NCBI RefSeq assembly: GCF_018138385.1
Contig: NZ_JAGSIE010000012.1
Coordinates: forward strand, 28,449 to 92,448
From: Allobacillus saliphilus
Lineage (GTDB): Bacteria; Bacillota; Bacilli; Bacillales; Alkalibacillaceae
DNA length: 64,000 nucleotides
Reading direction: 5' to 3'
Position 1 is the first letter of the stretch. Every line of letters begins with the position of its first letter. The notes beneath the pieces are model-generated. The model saw only the letters and a program-made list of their open reading frames with translations, searched no databases and was not told the DNA's origin. The translations under genes and the position numbers were made by a program. Below, piece by piece: positions 14,711 to 24,628 of the stretch.

Positions 14711-17110
14711 ATGAAAGAAGCAATTCAATTGGATCCAGTGTATCCGAAGAAAAAGATGAATAAGTGGTTAAAATGGACGCTCATCGTCTTGGCGATTCTA
14801 GCTGTCGTCATTATAAGTTTATTGATTTACGTAAACGCTTACATCAACCGGTCGCTTGCACAGACAGAAGGGACAGTAACTTTGAATGGTTTAGAAGAGG
14901 AAGTGACGGTTGTGTATGATGAAGTGGGCGTCCCACATATTCAAGCGGCAAATGATTTAGATTTATTTTATGCTCAAGGCTACATAACAGCACAAGACCG
15001 AATTTTTCAGATGGAATTATCGAGAAGACAAGCATCTGGACAATTAAGCGAAGTGATCGGAGAAAGTATGCTTGAACAAGATAAGTATTTTCGTACATTA
15101 GGCTTACGGAGAGCTGCAGAAAAATCGTTAGAAATATATGACGAGGAATCTCTTAATGTATTACAAGCTTATGCAGATGGTGTAAACGCATATATTAAGC
15201 AGATGGAAACGACAAATTCCATGCCAGTTGAATTTAAACTCGCAGGATTGAGTGAAATGAAAGAATGGACACCATTGGATTCACTGACAATCGGAAAGTT
15301 TATGGCCTTCGATTTAGGTGGGCATTGGGAACGGCAGGCGTTTAATTATTATTTAATGAATCATTTCGATGAAGAAGTTGCCTATGAATTATTCCCGGCT
15401 TATCCAGAAAACGGCCCAACAAACATCATGGAAGAAGAATATGTCGATGTAACTGCCAGTCTCTCTAAAGCAGTTATCCCAGATGAGTTTAATGGGAGTA
15501 ATAATTGGGCAGTGAGTGGTGAAAAGACTAAATCTGGTTCGCCAATTCTATCAGATGATCCGCACTTAGGATTGTCGACACCTTCGATTTGGTATCAGAG
15601 TCATTTAGAGTCACCTAACTATAATGTATCCGGTGTAATATTTGCTGGTGTACCTGGTATCATTTTAGGACATAACGACCAAGTTGCATGGGGAGTTACG
15701 AATGTCGGTCCTGATGTACAGCAATTATATTTGGAACGAAGACACGAAGACGATCCGACAAAATTTGAGTATGACGGTGAGTGGTATGAAGCCGACATCA
15801 TTACGGAAACCATTCACGTGGATGGTCAAGAATCAATTGACTATGAAGTGATTGAAACGATTCACGGACCGGTCATATCTGAATTTGCCAATGGCGTTGG
15901 TGAAGTTGAAGGAGATACTGTTTTATCGGTTGATTGGACAGCTTTAGACGCTACAACAGAATTAAAAGCTTTATTAGAGTTCAATCGGGCTACAAATTGG
16001 GAGGAGTTTGAGGAAGCATTGGAAGGATTCCACGCACCAGCCCAAAACTTTATGTTTGCTTCCAAGGATGGAACGATTGCTTATAAGGCAAATGGTAAAA
16101 TACCAATCTATGAAAACCCGGATGACGCCCTATTACCGATGAAGGGTTGGGATAGTCAGTATACATTAGATGAATTCATTCCATATGATGAACTACCAAC
16201 ACTAGTGAATCCGGATAAAAACTTTATTGCAACAGCAAACAATAAAGTCATTGATGACTCTTATCCATATCACATTAGCCATGTATGGGCCCAACCTTAT
16301 CGTTATTCAAGGATTGAGGAGTATTTATCATCAAAAGATGATTTGACTGCAGAAGACATGATGGAGCTGCAAATGGATGAGAAAAATAAACAAGCAGAAT
16401 TATTCGTGCCAATATTTATGGATGTTCTAGGCAACCAAGCGGATTCGCAAGCGGAAGAGCAGGCGATTAAACTATTAGCCGAGTGGGATTTTGAAGATCA
16501 CAAAGAGGAAGCTGCACCACTGATTTTCCATACGATGTTGAGACAAATTGAGGAGAATTTATATGGCGAGGAATTGCCTGAAGAAGTCCTGTCGATGTTC
16601 AAAGGAATGGGTCAAACAACGGACCAATTGATTCTTCGCTCTTATGAAGGTGAAGAAATGCATTGGATTGAGCAAAATGGAGGATTAGATCAATTGCTCT
16701 CCAAATCATTCAGTGAAACCGTTCAACTTCTTACAGATGAATACGGTGAAAGCCTGAATGAGTGGAAGTGGGGAGATTATCACCAAATCTATTTTGCACA
16801 CAATCTATCCGGCATCTCTTTTTTAGAACGATTTTTCAATCCTGATCCACCTCAGCCACTTGGTGGAAGTGGTGTCACTGTGATGGCAGCCAGAAGCAAA
16901 GAAGATGGAATTGTTAACCATGGAGCTGGTTGGCGATTTGTCAACGACCTAGCTGATCCAAATTCAGGCTATCATATTGTAGGTCCTGGTCAATCCGAAC
17001 ATTATCGCAGTGAATTCTATCAGAATCAATTAGATGATTGGATCGAGGGGAATTATCATGAGACACGGATCGATAATTACTCAGGTAAACCACTTACCCT
17101 GCAGCCTTAA
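14711..17110 (+). CDS. penicillin acylase family N-terminal-nucleophile hydrolase
   Basis: Large hydrolase of 799 aa. A cytosolic N-terminus and one membrane helix (about 18-43) are followed by the penicillin-amidase fold: GVPHIQAANDLDLFYAQGYITAQDRIFQMEL in the alpha part (about 73-103) and the self-cleavage site NGSNNWAVSG, where Ser263 becomes the beta-chain N-terminal nucleophile. SDDPHLGLSTPSIWYQ and the later NFIATANN are further marks. Natural substrates of such enzymes in bacilli are N-acyl compounds such as acyl-homoserine lactones or aromatic amides; which one applies here cannot be read. Retained membrane helix implies surface anchoring. Monocistronic. Confidence 0.9.
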   Translation: MKEAIQLDPVYPKKKMNKWLKWTLIVLAILAVVIISLLIYVNAYINRSLAQTEGTVTLNGLEEEVTVVYDEVGVPHIQAANDLDLFYAQGYITAQDRIFQMELSRRQASGQLSEVIGESMLEQDKYFRTLGLRRAAEKSLEIYDEESLNVLQAYADGVNAYIKQMETTNSMPVEFKLAGLSEMKEWTPLDSLTIGKFMAFDLGGHWERQAFNYYLMNHFDEEVAYELFPAYPENGPTNIMEEEYVDVTASLSKAVIPDEFNGSNNWAVSGEKTKSGSPILSDDPHLGLSTPSIWYQSHLESPNYNVSGVIFAGVPGIILGHNDQVAWGVTNVGPDVQQLYLERRHEDDPTKFEYDGEWYEADIITETIHVDGQESIDYEVIETIHGPVISEFANGVGEVEGDTVLSVDWTALDATTELKALLEFNRATNWEEFEEALEGFHAPAQNFMFASKDGTIAYKANGKIPIYENPDDALLPMKGWDSQYTLDEFIPYDELPTLVNPDKNFIATANNKVIDDSYPYHISHVWAQPYRYSRIEEYLSSKDDLTAEDMMELQMDEKNKQAELFVPIFMDVLGNQADSQAEEQAIKLLAEWDFEDHKEEAAPLIFHTMLRQIEENLYGEELPEEVLSMFKGMGQTTDQLILRSYEGEEMHWIEQNGGLDQLLSKSFSETVQLLTDEYGESLNEWKWGDYHQIYFAHNLSGISFLERFFNPDPPQPLGGSGVTVMAARSKEDGIVNHGAGWRFVNDLADPNSGYHIVGPGQSEHYRSEFYQNQLDDWIEGNYHETRIDNYSGKPLTLQP

Positions 17111-17183
17111 CTAAAAAATAGACAAATAGTAAAAAAAGTGACCACAGCAAACAAATTGTTATGTAGGGTCGCTATTCATAAGG

Positions 17184-17232
17184 AAAACCCGAACGATTTA
17201 TTTACATTTCAATCGTTCGGGTTTTATTTTTT
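17184..17232 (+). terminator. terminator after the penicillin-acylase gene
   Basis: AAAACCCGAACGATT / AATCGTTCGGGTTTT (17184-17198, 17211-17225) then T-rich. Closely similar in stem and loop to the hairpin at 38739-38781. Confidence 0.92.
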
Positions 17233-17274
17233 TACAAACTTGCATCTCAAATCTCTATGAATAGATTTTTTCTA

Positions 17275-18747
17275 TCAAGCTCGTTGATTCAATTCATGCA
17301 ACGCTTGAGTTGTTCGCTCAATCTCTCCATGTAACTCTTCGTTCTGGTTCGCTTGGTTTTGAACAGTAGCACTGATTTCTTCAACGGAAGCAGTCGATTG
17401 TTCTACAGTTGATGAGAAGTCATTCATAGAATCCTCTATGAGTCTTGCATGCTCATTCACTTCATCGGCTAGTTGTTTGAAGTTTCTCATTTGGTTCATT
17501 AATGTATTGGCATTTACCGAAAACGAACCGAATAACTCACTGTTCTCCGTAATTGATTCAATATGTTCTTTCATTTGCTTGTCAATAAGATGGATTTGCC
17601 GATCGGTTGTTTCATTGGAATCTTTCATACTTGTTAAGTTATTCGAGATTTGTTTCGCCGTTTGCTCTGTGTGGTCTGCTAGCTTACGAATTTCTTCTGC
17701 AACGACAGCAAATCCTCTCCCATGCTCACCTGCACGAGCTGCTTCAATCGATGCATTTAATGAAAGCAGGCTAGTTTGCTCAGTAATGTCTTGAATGGAC
17801 TGAATAAAAGATACAGATGAATCTACTTTTTCACTTAATTCACTGAATGCAGACTTCATTTCTTGGACATTCGTTTGGAAGGTTCTCATCTCATCAACGA
17901 GTTCATCTGACTCGATCTTTCCTTTTTCAGCATTCGCTCTCGTTGTTTCAGTATCTGACTCTATCCGATTTAAATCACTGACCATCTTTTCCAATAACAT
18001 CGATGTTGTGCCGATGGACTGGTGAATATCAGAGATCGTTCCTGCTTGAGTTTCCGTACCTGATGCAATTTCTTGTATAGCTCGGTTCATCTCATTTAAG
18101 GAATCTTTTTGTGTGTTCGATTGCCATTCAATTCCGTCCATGCTTTGTTGGATTTTTTTCGTTTGTTGCTCGATGAATTGATTCTGTTTTTGTTCCTTCT
18201 GAATTGCTTCTTCATTATTTTTTTGAAGTTCATCCATTATTTTTTGGTTTCGTGATGTAATGACAAGTTGTAACAATAGAACAACACTTGTCAATGTGAA
18301 AATTAACAACGACGTTGCATAGTCAAATAAAAACGATTCTCCATGGATATAGATAAATGTGATGAATAATCCAATACTAATGGTGAACCCATATAAAAAA
18401 ATGGGTAAAGATAGATAGAAAGAACTTGTAATTAATAAAAAATAAATTAATGCAGCTGTTTGTCCAGAAGTTGTCGCAACGATTAAGATTGTTCCAATAA
18501 TCAAAGCGATCCCGGAAATAAGTATGTAGGGAACAGTATTTGATAGTTTTCTGAAATACACAAGTGTAGTAACTAATAATAAGGTAATTAAGCTTCCAAT
18601 TAAAATGGTTAAAATAACAAATTTCGTCTGTCCGATCAAATAAGTCACGCTCGTGCCAAGTACCATAATAACAAATAAAAAAATAATGGATAATCGGTTC
18701 TTCAAGTGAAGCGTATTTGTAATAATCATTTGAGCCGTATTTTCCAT
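17275..18747 (-). CDS. methyl-accepting chemotaxis protein
   Basis: Chemoreceptor of 490 aa. Six closely packed N-terminal helices (about 17-165) replace the usual periplasmic sensor; the rest is the cytosolic methyl-accepting coiled coil. The kinase-contact tip reads [20 protein letters not shown] followed by [19 protein letters not shown], which is diagnostic. No HAMP domain is obvious. GGAGGTGAA lies just before the ATG. On the minus strand, CCGATAA upstream (18780-18787) resembles a sigma-D -10 box, as expected for a motility gene, but the -35 match is poor. The membrane bundle suggests it senses something within or near the membrane. Confidence 0.93.
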   Translation of the reverse strand: MENTAQMIITNTLHLKNRLSIIFLFVIMVLGTSVTYLIGQTKFVILTILIGSLITLLLVTTLVYFRKLSNTVPYILISGIALIIGTILIVATTSGQTAALIYFLLITSSFYLSLPIFLYGFTISIGLFITFIYIHGESFLFDYATSLLIFTLTSVVLLLQLVITSRNQKIMDELQKNNEEAIQKEQKQNQFIEQQTKKIQQSMDGIEWQSNTQKDSLNEMNRAIQEIASGTETQAGTISDIHQSIGTTSMLLEKMVSDLNRIESDTETTRANAEKGKIESDELVDEMRTFQTNVQEMKSAFSELSEKVDSSVSFIQSIQDITEQTSLLSLNASIEAARAGEHGRGFAVVAEEIRKLADHTEQTAKQISNNLTSMKDSNETTDRQIHLIDKQMKEHIESITENSELFGSFSVNANTLMNQMRNFKQLADEVNEHARLIEDSMNDFSSTVEQSTASVEEISATVQNQANQNEELHGEIERTTQALHELNQRA

Positions 18748-18935
18748 TTTTTCACCTCCGAAAAACAGTTTTTACTATGTTTATCGGTTATTTTTGATAA
18801 TTAAATAGGATTTTTTTAAAATTTTTCACGATATTTTAATAATAGTAAATAATTTTTGAAGTTTATACATTTTAGGAATCGCCCGAGTCATTAAATTATG
18901 GTATATTAATGGTTAAAATCAGGAGGGGATGTACA

Positions 18936-19466
18936 ATGGGCTATGTTACATTAGTCGAGATATTTAAACACCCAATCACCCAGAAATATTTGAGACGATC
19001 AGGCGTTCATCATGCTGTAAACGTTACCGAAATTGCTTACCGCCTTGCAAGTGAACGAAAAGAAAACCTCGAACTTGCTACAAAAGCAGCGTTACTACAT
19101 GATATGGGACATTTTGAATGGTACAGAGAAGGAAAGTGGGATTATGATGAATATCGGAGACACGATATCCACGCTATTAAAGGTGCCGAACGAGCACATA
19201 AGCTATTAATTCGTTTAGGAGAAAACAGAGTGAAGGCTAAAGAAATTGCCATTGCCATTTTGCTGCATACAGACTCTTATTTGCCGTTTTCTGTAAAAGA
19301 GTTTCGTACACCATTACAACAAATCATTTATGAAGCGGATGAGTTGGACGAACTACCAAAAGGTGGGCATCATTATTTGCAAATGGAAAATGTAGAAGCG
19401 ATTGAACGATTAACATCGATTGATCAAAAAATCCAGGAAGCAAGCGACAATTTACAATCCAATTAA
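18936..19466 (+). CDS. HD-domain phosphohydrolase
   Basis: HD-superfamily protein of 176 aa. The metal-binding residues are visible: His25/26 in RSGVHHAVNV, the HD pair at 55-56 in LLHDMGHF, and His111/Asp113 in LLHTDSYLPF. Such domains hydrolyse phosphate esters, often of nucleotides; the substrate is unknown. The ATG at 18936 follows AGGAGGGG with good spacing, so the longer frame to 18909 is rejected. It is 64 nt upstream of the ywpF-like gene and may be cotranscribed with it. Confidence 0.85.
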   Translation: MGYVTLVEIFKHPITQKYLRRSGVHHAVNVTEIAYRLASERKENLELATKAALLHDMGHFEWYREGKWDYDEYRRHDIHAIKGAERAHKLLIRLGENRVKAKEIAIAILLHTDSYLPFSVKEFRTPLQQIIYEADELDELPKGGHHYLQMENVEAIERLTSIDQKIQEASDNLQSN

Positions 19467-19530
19467 TAAGGGCTTTTCTATTCGCTAGCTATCTTATATA
19501 ATGAGGTTAATTTAAGGAAAGGAAGATTGT

Positions 19531-19956
19531 ATGAAAACATTCAAATTAATCTCCCTTACAACATTAGAAAAACTAGGCGATGAGCTGCAAAATAAAGAAA
19601 TCGAGTTTTACGATGGTTTAATTATCGATCGTGAAATTGATCGGAATCGTTGGCTTGTGGAAAGTTTCATGCCTAAAACGTATGAAGACTTTTTCAGAAA
19701 TAAGCTGGATAAAGACCGAGAGATGGTTTTCCAAGTGCGAATTACAAAGACAGAAAATCCAAAAGCAACACTTGTCGGAAAAGTTGAAACGATTGAGGAA
19801 GTTGATGATAGCATCAGTGTAGTCATCATTGGCAATATGGTCAATCGTGAACGTGAATTAGTAGAACAAACATTACAAGATTTAATCGAAGCCGGCTATC
19901 AAGGTGAACAGTTATTGATTAAATTCAAGGAAAAAAATCAAGAGAGCATACTTTAA
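19531..19956 (+). CDS. ywpF: YwpF-like protein
   Basis: Protein of 141 aa that begins MKTFKLISLTTLEKLGDEL and has IEFYDGLIIDREIDRNRWLVE and YEDFF, the pattern of the Bacillus YwpF family. The function is unknown; no signal peptide or membrane helix, so cytosolic. GGAAAGGAAG precedes the ATG. A clear terminator follows, so it ends its transcription unit. My recognition rests on the N-terminal third; the C-terminal part is less conserved in memory. Confidence 0.75.
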   Translation: MKTFKLISLTTLEKLGDELQNKEIEFYDGLIIDREIDRNRWLVESFMPKTYEDFFRNKLDKDREMVFQVRITKTENPKATLVGKVETIEEVDDSISVVIIGNMVNRERELVEQTLQDLIEAGYQGEQLLIKFKEKNQESIL

Positions 19957-20002
19957 CCCCTAATCTGAAATCAAAAGTTCAGTTAGGGTTTTCCTATTTT
20001 TT
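19955..20002 (+). terminator. terminator after the ywpF-like gene
   Basis: AACCCCTAATCTGAA / TTCAGTTAGGGTT with one mismatch, then TTTTCCTATTTTTT. Confidence 0.88.
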
Positions 20003-20124
20003 AATAACAAGCACCTATTCACTTTCAATAGGCCGCTTGAAGTCAGTGTAAAATGGAGCCCTTGAAGCTTATCAAAACATAAAAATATAAGGGTTTATGC
20101 CGCCGCTGCAAAGGAGAACGTACT

Positions 20125-21489
20125 ATGAATCCAACTATTCAAAAAAAGCCATTATTGGACAGATTATCAGTTGTTCAACTGATTTCAATTTATTATTTTG
20201 CTGCCGTATCTGTTACCGTATTTCTACTTTCATTGCCGATTGCGCAAAAAGAAGGTGTAGACTTAAGTTTTATGGATGTCATATTTACTGCGACTAGTGC
20301 AGTAAGTGTAACCGGTTTGACAGTTGTATCTACGGCTGATTCATTTTCGGTCTTCGGCATTTTTACCATTGCGCTGGCTCTTCAAACTGGCGGTTTGGGT
20401 GTCATGGCTTTAGGAACATTAATTTGGCTTGTTCTTGGTAAAAAGATCGGTTTTAAAGAACGGCGCCTTATTATGACAGATCAAAATACAAAGTCTATTT
20501 CTGGTATCGTGCGCTTAGTTAAAGAAATGTTCTTTGTCATTTTGGGTATCGAATTCATTGGGTTCCTAATTCTCGGCACATATTTCATGACATATTATGA
20601 TTCGATATGGGAAGCTTTTTATCACGGTTTCTTTACGGCAGTGAGTGCGACTACCAATGGTGGTTTTGATATCACTGGAGCATCGCTCATCCCGTATCAA
20701 AATGATTATTTCATTCAGTTCATCGTTATGCTTTTAATTATTTCCGGAGCGATCGGATTTCCTGTATTAATAGAAGTGAAAGAGTACTTACAAGTATCAA
20801 AGCAAGAGCGTACAATGAAACGTTTCTCATTATTTACTAAGTTAACTTCATTGACATACTTTGTTTTGCTCTGTTTCTCTTTTATAGTCGTATTACTTTT
20901 GGAATTCAATCATTTCTTTGCAGATAAGAGCTGGCATGAAACAATCTTTTATGCATTATTTCAATCGACAACGGCTAGAAGTGCTGGCTTAACGACAATG
21001 GATATTAATGAATTCACTGAACAAACACAATTATTTTTATCCTCTATGATGTTTATTGGTGCCTCACCAAGTAGTGTTGGTGGGGGAATACGCACGACTA
21101 CCTTTGCTTTGGTCATTATTTTTATCCTTCAATTTGCCAGAGGCCGGTTTAGAGTGAAAGTTTTTGGAAGAGAAATTGAAGAAGAAGACTTATTCAAAGC
21201 TGTTGTCGTCACATTCTTAGCATTGATTATGACATTTATTGTCGTGACAATCGTACGAGTGATTGAGCCATTTCCATTGATTAGTATTATTTTTGAAGTC
21301 ACATCGGCATTTGGAACAACCGGTCTTTCAATGGGAATTACGCCTGATTTGACGAATGTCAGTAAAATATTATTAATCACATTGATGTTCATCGGAAGAA
21401 TTGGTATTTTAACCTTTCTCTTTTCACTTAATCGTGATCGCCAAGAATCAACATACCGTTATCCGAAAGAGAAAATTAATATTGGATAA
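20125..21489 (+). CDS. ktrD: K+ uptake channel subunit, TrkH/KtrB family (KtrD-like)
   Basis: Potassium-translocating membrane subunit, 454 aa, built of four pore modules. The four selectivity-filter loops are visible: SAVSVTGLTVVS, SATTNGGFDITG, STTARSAGLTTMD and SAFGTTGLSMG, each with the key Gly. It should pair with a cytosolic RCK-type subunit; none is adjacent, but a KtrC-like protein is encoded at 38874, the same split arrangement as KtrC/KtrD of B. subtilis. AAGGAGAACG precedes the ATG. The 135-nt leader was checked for a c-di-AMP (ydaO) riboswitch; no convincing one is seen. Confidence 0.92.
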   Translation: MNPTIQKKPLLDRLSVVQLISIYYFAAVSVTVFLLSLPIAQKEGVDLSFMDVIFTATSAVSVTGLTVVSTADSFSVFGIFTIALALQTGGLGVMALGTLIWLVLGKKIGFKERRLIMTDQNTKSISGIVRLVKEMFFVILGIEFIGFLILGTYFMTYYDSIWEAFYHGFFTAVSATTNGGFDITGASLIPYQNDYFIQFIVMLLIISGAIGFPVLIEVKEYLQVSKQERTMKRFSLFTKLTSLTYFVLLCFSFIVVLLLEFNHFFADKSWHETIFYALFQSTTARSAGLTTMDINEFTEQTQLFLSSMMFIGASPSSVGGGIRTTTFALVIIFILQFARGRFRVKVFGREIEEEDLFKAVVVTFLALIMTFIVVTIVRVIEPFPLISIIFEVTSAFGTTGLSMGITPDLTNVSKILLITLMFIGRIGILTFLFSLNRDRQESTYRYPKEKINIG

Positions 21490-21540
21490 TGGAATGGCAT
21501 GGGATTTACTAGCTCTAAATTTCCAGATATCAATAAATAC

Positions 21541-21582
21541 AAAAAAACGCCAATCGTTTCAGAGAACGATTGGCGTTTTTCG
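21541..21582. terminator. bidirectional terminator ktrD / yjcZ-like
   Basis: AAAAAAACGCCAATCGTT / AACGATTGGCGTTTTT with loop TCAGAG; A run on the left and T run on the right serve both strands. Confidence 0.92.
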
Positions 21583-21606
21583 TATTTATAATCTTTGTTC
21601 GTTCAA

Positions 21607-21756
21607 TTAGCAATAGAATGCGGCACCAACAATGATTAGCAATATAAATAAAACGACGATTAACGCGAAATTGTTATATCCGCAACCATAGTTGTTACCT
21701 CCATAACCAGGACTTACAAAGTTGTTTTGGCCTCCGCAGTGGTTGTATCCTCCCAT
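21607..21756 (-). CDS. YjcZ-family small sporulation protein
   Basis: Gene of 49 codons plus stop, preceded by GGAGGTGATGTAAT. The product is Gly/Asn/Tyr/Cys-rich at the N-terminus ([20 protein letters not shown]) and ends in one hydrophobic helix, [18 protein letters not shown], the hallmark of the YjcZ/SscA-type small proteins made in sporulating bacilli. Three cysteines lie outside the helix and one at the C-terminus. Its precise role is not known; related proteins affect spore coat assembly or germination. Shared terminator with ktrD. Confidence 0.88.
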   Translation of the reverse strand: MGGYNHCGGQNNFVSPGYGGNNYGCGYNNFALIVVLFILLIIVGAAFYC

Positions 21757-21855
21757 ATTACATCACCTCCATGTCATTCATCACTATATACCTATGTTTC
21801 GATGGAATGACAGGGAAGGGGCATCTACCTAGTTTCAAACAAATTTTTAAAAAAA

Positions 21856-23067
21856 TTATTTATCTGATGCATTTTCGTCTTCTTTGCTATGTTCTGTCTT
21901 TGATAGCAGTTCCCTTTTTAAGTCAAGTATTTTCAGTTGATCGTTTTCATATCCAATAATAAAGTTTGTGCGATAATGATGAGTTTCTTGGACTTCTTCT
22001 TTTTGTAAGATTTGGTGATCAGATAGAACGGTCACAGAAGCACTTTTGTCCTTGTTAATTTCAATTTCAATGTCTGACCGTTTAATGTCACCTGATACGA
22101 CGTAGAGTTCACGGAACTCCGGATATGAATACTCGACTTGTTCTTCGCTTCCCAATAACGAATAAGCCGTAAAGTAATCACGTAAATTCAATGTCTCATA
22201 AAAATAATCAATGAGATATTGAACGTCGTTTAATAATTGGTCATCGGTTACATTCATAAAACCGTTAGGATCTCCATCGTAATTTAACTCTTCATTACTT
22301 GCGGTATCTGACCACATTAACAAACGATCATATACTTGAGAGATAGGAATACTGAAGCCCATATCTCCTTCTGTCGTGGCAGCTGAGTTTACGGCAATAA
22401 CAGTACCTGTTTTTCTATGGATTAATGGCCCACCGCTATTTCCTGTAGAGATATCTGCAGTAATCTGATACAAATTGTTATATTCATAATTAGAACCATC
22501 AACAGTGAAGCTTCTATTTTTTCCTGAAATTGTACCAATCGTGACAGTATTTTGAAACCCATGCGGGCTACCGATGGCAATAATATCATCACCCGTATTT
22601 GGTGTTAATCGTATGTCTATTTCTAATCCGCCGTTGTTTGCTAATTGAGGTACACGGATTAAGGCGATATCATTACGTTCACCAATTCCGATAATGGCAC
22701 CAACATAGTTTTGAGCATCAGAGGTTTTTACATATACTTCTGAAGCATTTTGAACAACGTGCGCATTGGTCACAACATCGCCTTTATCGTTGTAAACGAA
22801 GCCGGACCCGATATTTTTACCATAAGGACCGGTCGTCTCAATCTGGACGACATGCTTTTCGGCATCGTGGATAATGGTTTGTAAATCCTTTGTTTTATCT
22901 GTTTCATCTTCATCTTCATCTTTTTTAACGGTTCCTACTAAATCAGAAGAGACACCAATGGCTTGCTCTTGCCATTGGTTATAATAGACGTAATAAAGAG
23001 ACAGTCCAGTGATAAGTAAAAGGAGGGTAAAGAAGACTGGTAGAATTATTTTTTTTGCTCGGTACAT
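21856..23067 (-). CDS. HtrA-like membrane-anchored serine protease
   Basis: S1C-type protease of 403 aa. One N-terminal helix (about 7-29) anchors it; the trypsin-like domain has the triad His103 (TNAHVV), Asp133 (RNDIALIRV) and Ser211 (STGNSGGPL). No PDZ domain follows; instead residues ~260-380 look like a small alpha+beta (NTF2-like) domain with LRDYFTAYSLL. So it is HtrA-like but not a standard HtrA. The ATG at 23067 follows GGGAAGTGATTTG; TTG 23070 is a less likely start. It is the second gene of an operon, 14 nt after the zinc-ribbon/TPR membrane protein, which is probably its partner. Confidence 0.87.
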   Translation of the reverse strand: MYRAKKIILPVFFTLLLLITGLSLYYVYYNQWQEQAIGVSSDLVGTVKKDEDEDETDKTKDLQTIIHDAEKHVVQIETTGPYGKNIGSGFVYNDKGDVVTNAHVVQNASEVYVKTSDAQNYVGAIIGIGERNDIALIRVPQLANNGGLEIDIRLTPNTGDDIIAIGSPHGFQNTVTIGTISGKNRSFTVDGSNYEYNNLYQITADISTGNSGGPLIHRKTGTVIAVNSAATTEGDMGFSIPISQVYDRLLMWSDTASNEELNYDGDPNGFMNVTDDQLLNDVQYLIDYFYETLNLRDYFTAYSLLGSEEQVEYSYPEFRELYVVSGDIKRSDIEIEINKDKSASVTVLSDHQILQKEEVQETHHYRTNFIIGYENDQLKILDLKRELLSKTEHSKEDENASDK

Positions 23068-23081
23068 CAAATCACTTCCCT

Positions 23082-24233
23082 TTATTCGTCATCAAGGAAC
23101 CATGAAATTTGGTTAATCTCAATGGATACTTTGTCAGGCATTTCATAATGAATATATTCAAATTTACCCGTCTCATTTGGATAGAGTGTTTCTGGATATA
23201 AAAATGTTTCGTTTTCAGTTAATAATTCATCTTCTTCATCATATAACGAGTAATTCACAGTAACTGACTGAATGGGTACTGTTGCTACACTTTTAATTTC
23301 TCCTTTAACAACGATATCACCATATTCATCGGGCTTCGCTGTTACTTTCACAACTTCCACAGCATTGTTTTTGTTATGATCCTGTTCAAGCTCATATTGA
23401 CTTAAAGCTTGTTCAATTCGTTTTTGCTGTTCTGTTTCAAACGCTACTTTTTGTTTTTCGATGGTTGATTTCAAGTTTTTTAAACGCTCACTTTCAGGTA
23501 GATACCTTAACCCCTCTTCCACAATGTTAAGGGCTGTTGTGAATTGATTGTCTTGAAGATTTTCACTTGCTCGGGAAAACGTATCATTGATAAATCGGTC
23601 TTCCATTGCTTGAACTAACTCTTCTGATTTCTCGGCATTTATGGAATGGATTTGCCATAATAAGATTTTTAATTCTTCAAAAGATGGACTTTCACTGAAT
23701 TGTTGTTCAATTTGTGCAATCTGAACTTCATTTCTTTTTGAAATAATACGATCCAGTAGTCGTTGCGTCACTTCACCTTTATAAGATTCCAATTGATCTT
23801 CTGCTTCTTGTGCAAGCTGTAGGCCTTCATGGAATTTTTGTTCTTCAATCAATTTGTCAATGGATTGGATTTTAGACTCTACTGTGAGAGCTACTTCCAT
23901 AAATTCCTTAGCAGTTTTAGCAGCTTGGAAATTTGATTTTAATGACACGGCTTCTTCAAATGCTTCCAAAGCTTGTGTATAATGACCTTCTTCTGCATGC
24001 TGTATCCCTGATTCGAAAGCATTTATTGTTTCACTATTTTGGTGCTCTAAATAGAAGTGCATAATAATTCCGCCAGCTAAAATAATGGATAACATAATAA
24101 TTGGTAATAACCACCAGCGGTTAAAACCCTCATCTGGAATCCGTTCATCTAAGTCGGGTATTTCAGCACCACAGACGAGACAGAATCGTTCATTTTTTTC
24201 AGTTTGAGTGCCGCATTGTGTACAATATTTCAT
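23082..24233 (-). CDS. zinc-ribbon membrane protein with TPR-like repeats
   Basis: Protein of 383 aa. Residues 1-24 form a zinc ribbon (KYCTQCG ... RFCLVCGAEI), then a membrane helix (about 40-62), then a helical outer region with a tetratricopeptide-like unit (GIQHAEEGHYTQALEAFEEA) and long coiled stretches, and finally a beta-rich FxLYD-like domain (VTAKPDEYGDIVVKGEIKS; VNYSLYDEEDEL). This architecture resembles TcaA-type stress proteins of Firmicutes. With the HtrA-like protease it may form an envelope-stress sensor pair; that role is inference. Confidence 0.78.
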   Translation of the reverse strand: MKYCTQCGTQTEKNERFCLVCGAEIPDLDERIPDEGFNRWWLLPIIMLSIILAGGIIMHFYLEHQNSETINAFESGIQHAEEGHYTQALEAFEEAVSLKSNFQAAKTAKEFMEVALTVESKIQSIDKLIEEQKFHEGLQLAQEAEDQLESYKGEVTQRLLDRIISKRNEVQIAQIEQQFSESPSFEELKILLWQIHSINAEKSEELVQAMEDRFINDTFSRASENLQDNQFTTALNIVEEGLRYLPESERLKNLKSTIEKQKVAFETEQQKRIEQALSQYELEQDHNKNNAVEVVKVTAKPDEYGDIVVKGEIKSVATVPIQSVTVNYSLYDEEDELLTENETFLYPETLYPNETGKFEYIHYEMPDKVSIEINQISWFLDDE

Positions 24234-24371
24234 TCAATCACCTGTCGCTCGCCTTTCATTAGTCTATTAACTCTATTTTAGCATAATTTCTTGTGAAAAA
24301 ATGGTGAAGTTCATGGCTAAATGGTAAAACTTTTTATATGAATATTTCCATAGAAGCTTTGTTTTTTGGTA

Positions 24372-24380
24372 TGATATAAT
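24372..24380 (+). promoter_or_regulatory. extended -10 promoter for the 27-aa gene
   Basis: TGA-TATAAT (24372-24380), an extended -10 box, 46 nt before the GTG start; no good -35. Confidence 0.5.
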
Positions 24381-24425
24381 GTATAGAGATTTTTGTTAGT
24401 AGCAACCTTAGGAGGTGCAACGAAA

Positions 24426-24509
24426 GTGGAAGTTGTATTAGGTATTGTCATGATGGCTGTTCTTGTTACGTTTATTGGTAACTGTCTATTTGATAACGCA
24501 AGCCAATAG
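24426..24509 (+). CDS. single-helix small protein, 27 aa
   Basis: Short frame starting at GTG 24426 after a full AGGAGGTG site (24410-24417). The product is mostly one hydrophobic helix (VVLGIVMMAVLVTFIGNCLF) ending DNASQ. It has its own extended -10 promoter and a strong terminator at 24550, so it forms a complete small transcription unit. I do not recognise the family; a membrane-embedded regulatory peptide is possible. Upheld by the ribosome site, promoter and terminator rather than by homology. Confidence 0.6.
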   Translation: MEVVLGIVMMAVLVTFIGNCLFDNASQ

Positions 24510-24549
24510 TCATCACTTAAGGAACTACTCCTTTATATTAGACGTAAAG

Positions 24550-24587
24550 AAAGTGTGAAATGTTTCAATACATTTCACACTTTTTTT
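24550..24587 (+). terminator. terminator after the 27-aa gene
   Basis: AAAGTGTGAAATGT / ACATTTCACACTTT perfect 14-bp stem, then TTTT. Confidence 0.93.
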
Positions 24588-24628
24588 CTGTTCTTAACGA
24601 TTATAAGGTTGAAAGGAGGGAGCAGCCA

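Noticed and set aside
19990..20124. c-di-AMP (ydaO) riboswitch upstream of the ktrD-like gene
   Set aside because: The GCCGCCGCTGC stretch was suggestive, but the leader is short and the conserved blocks of the aptamer are not found.
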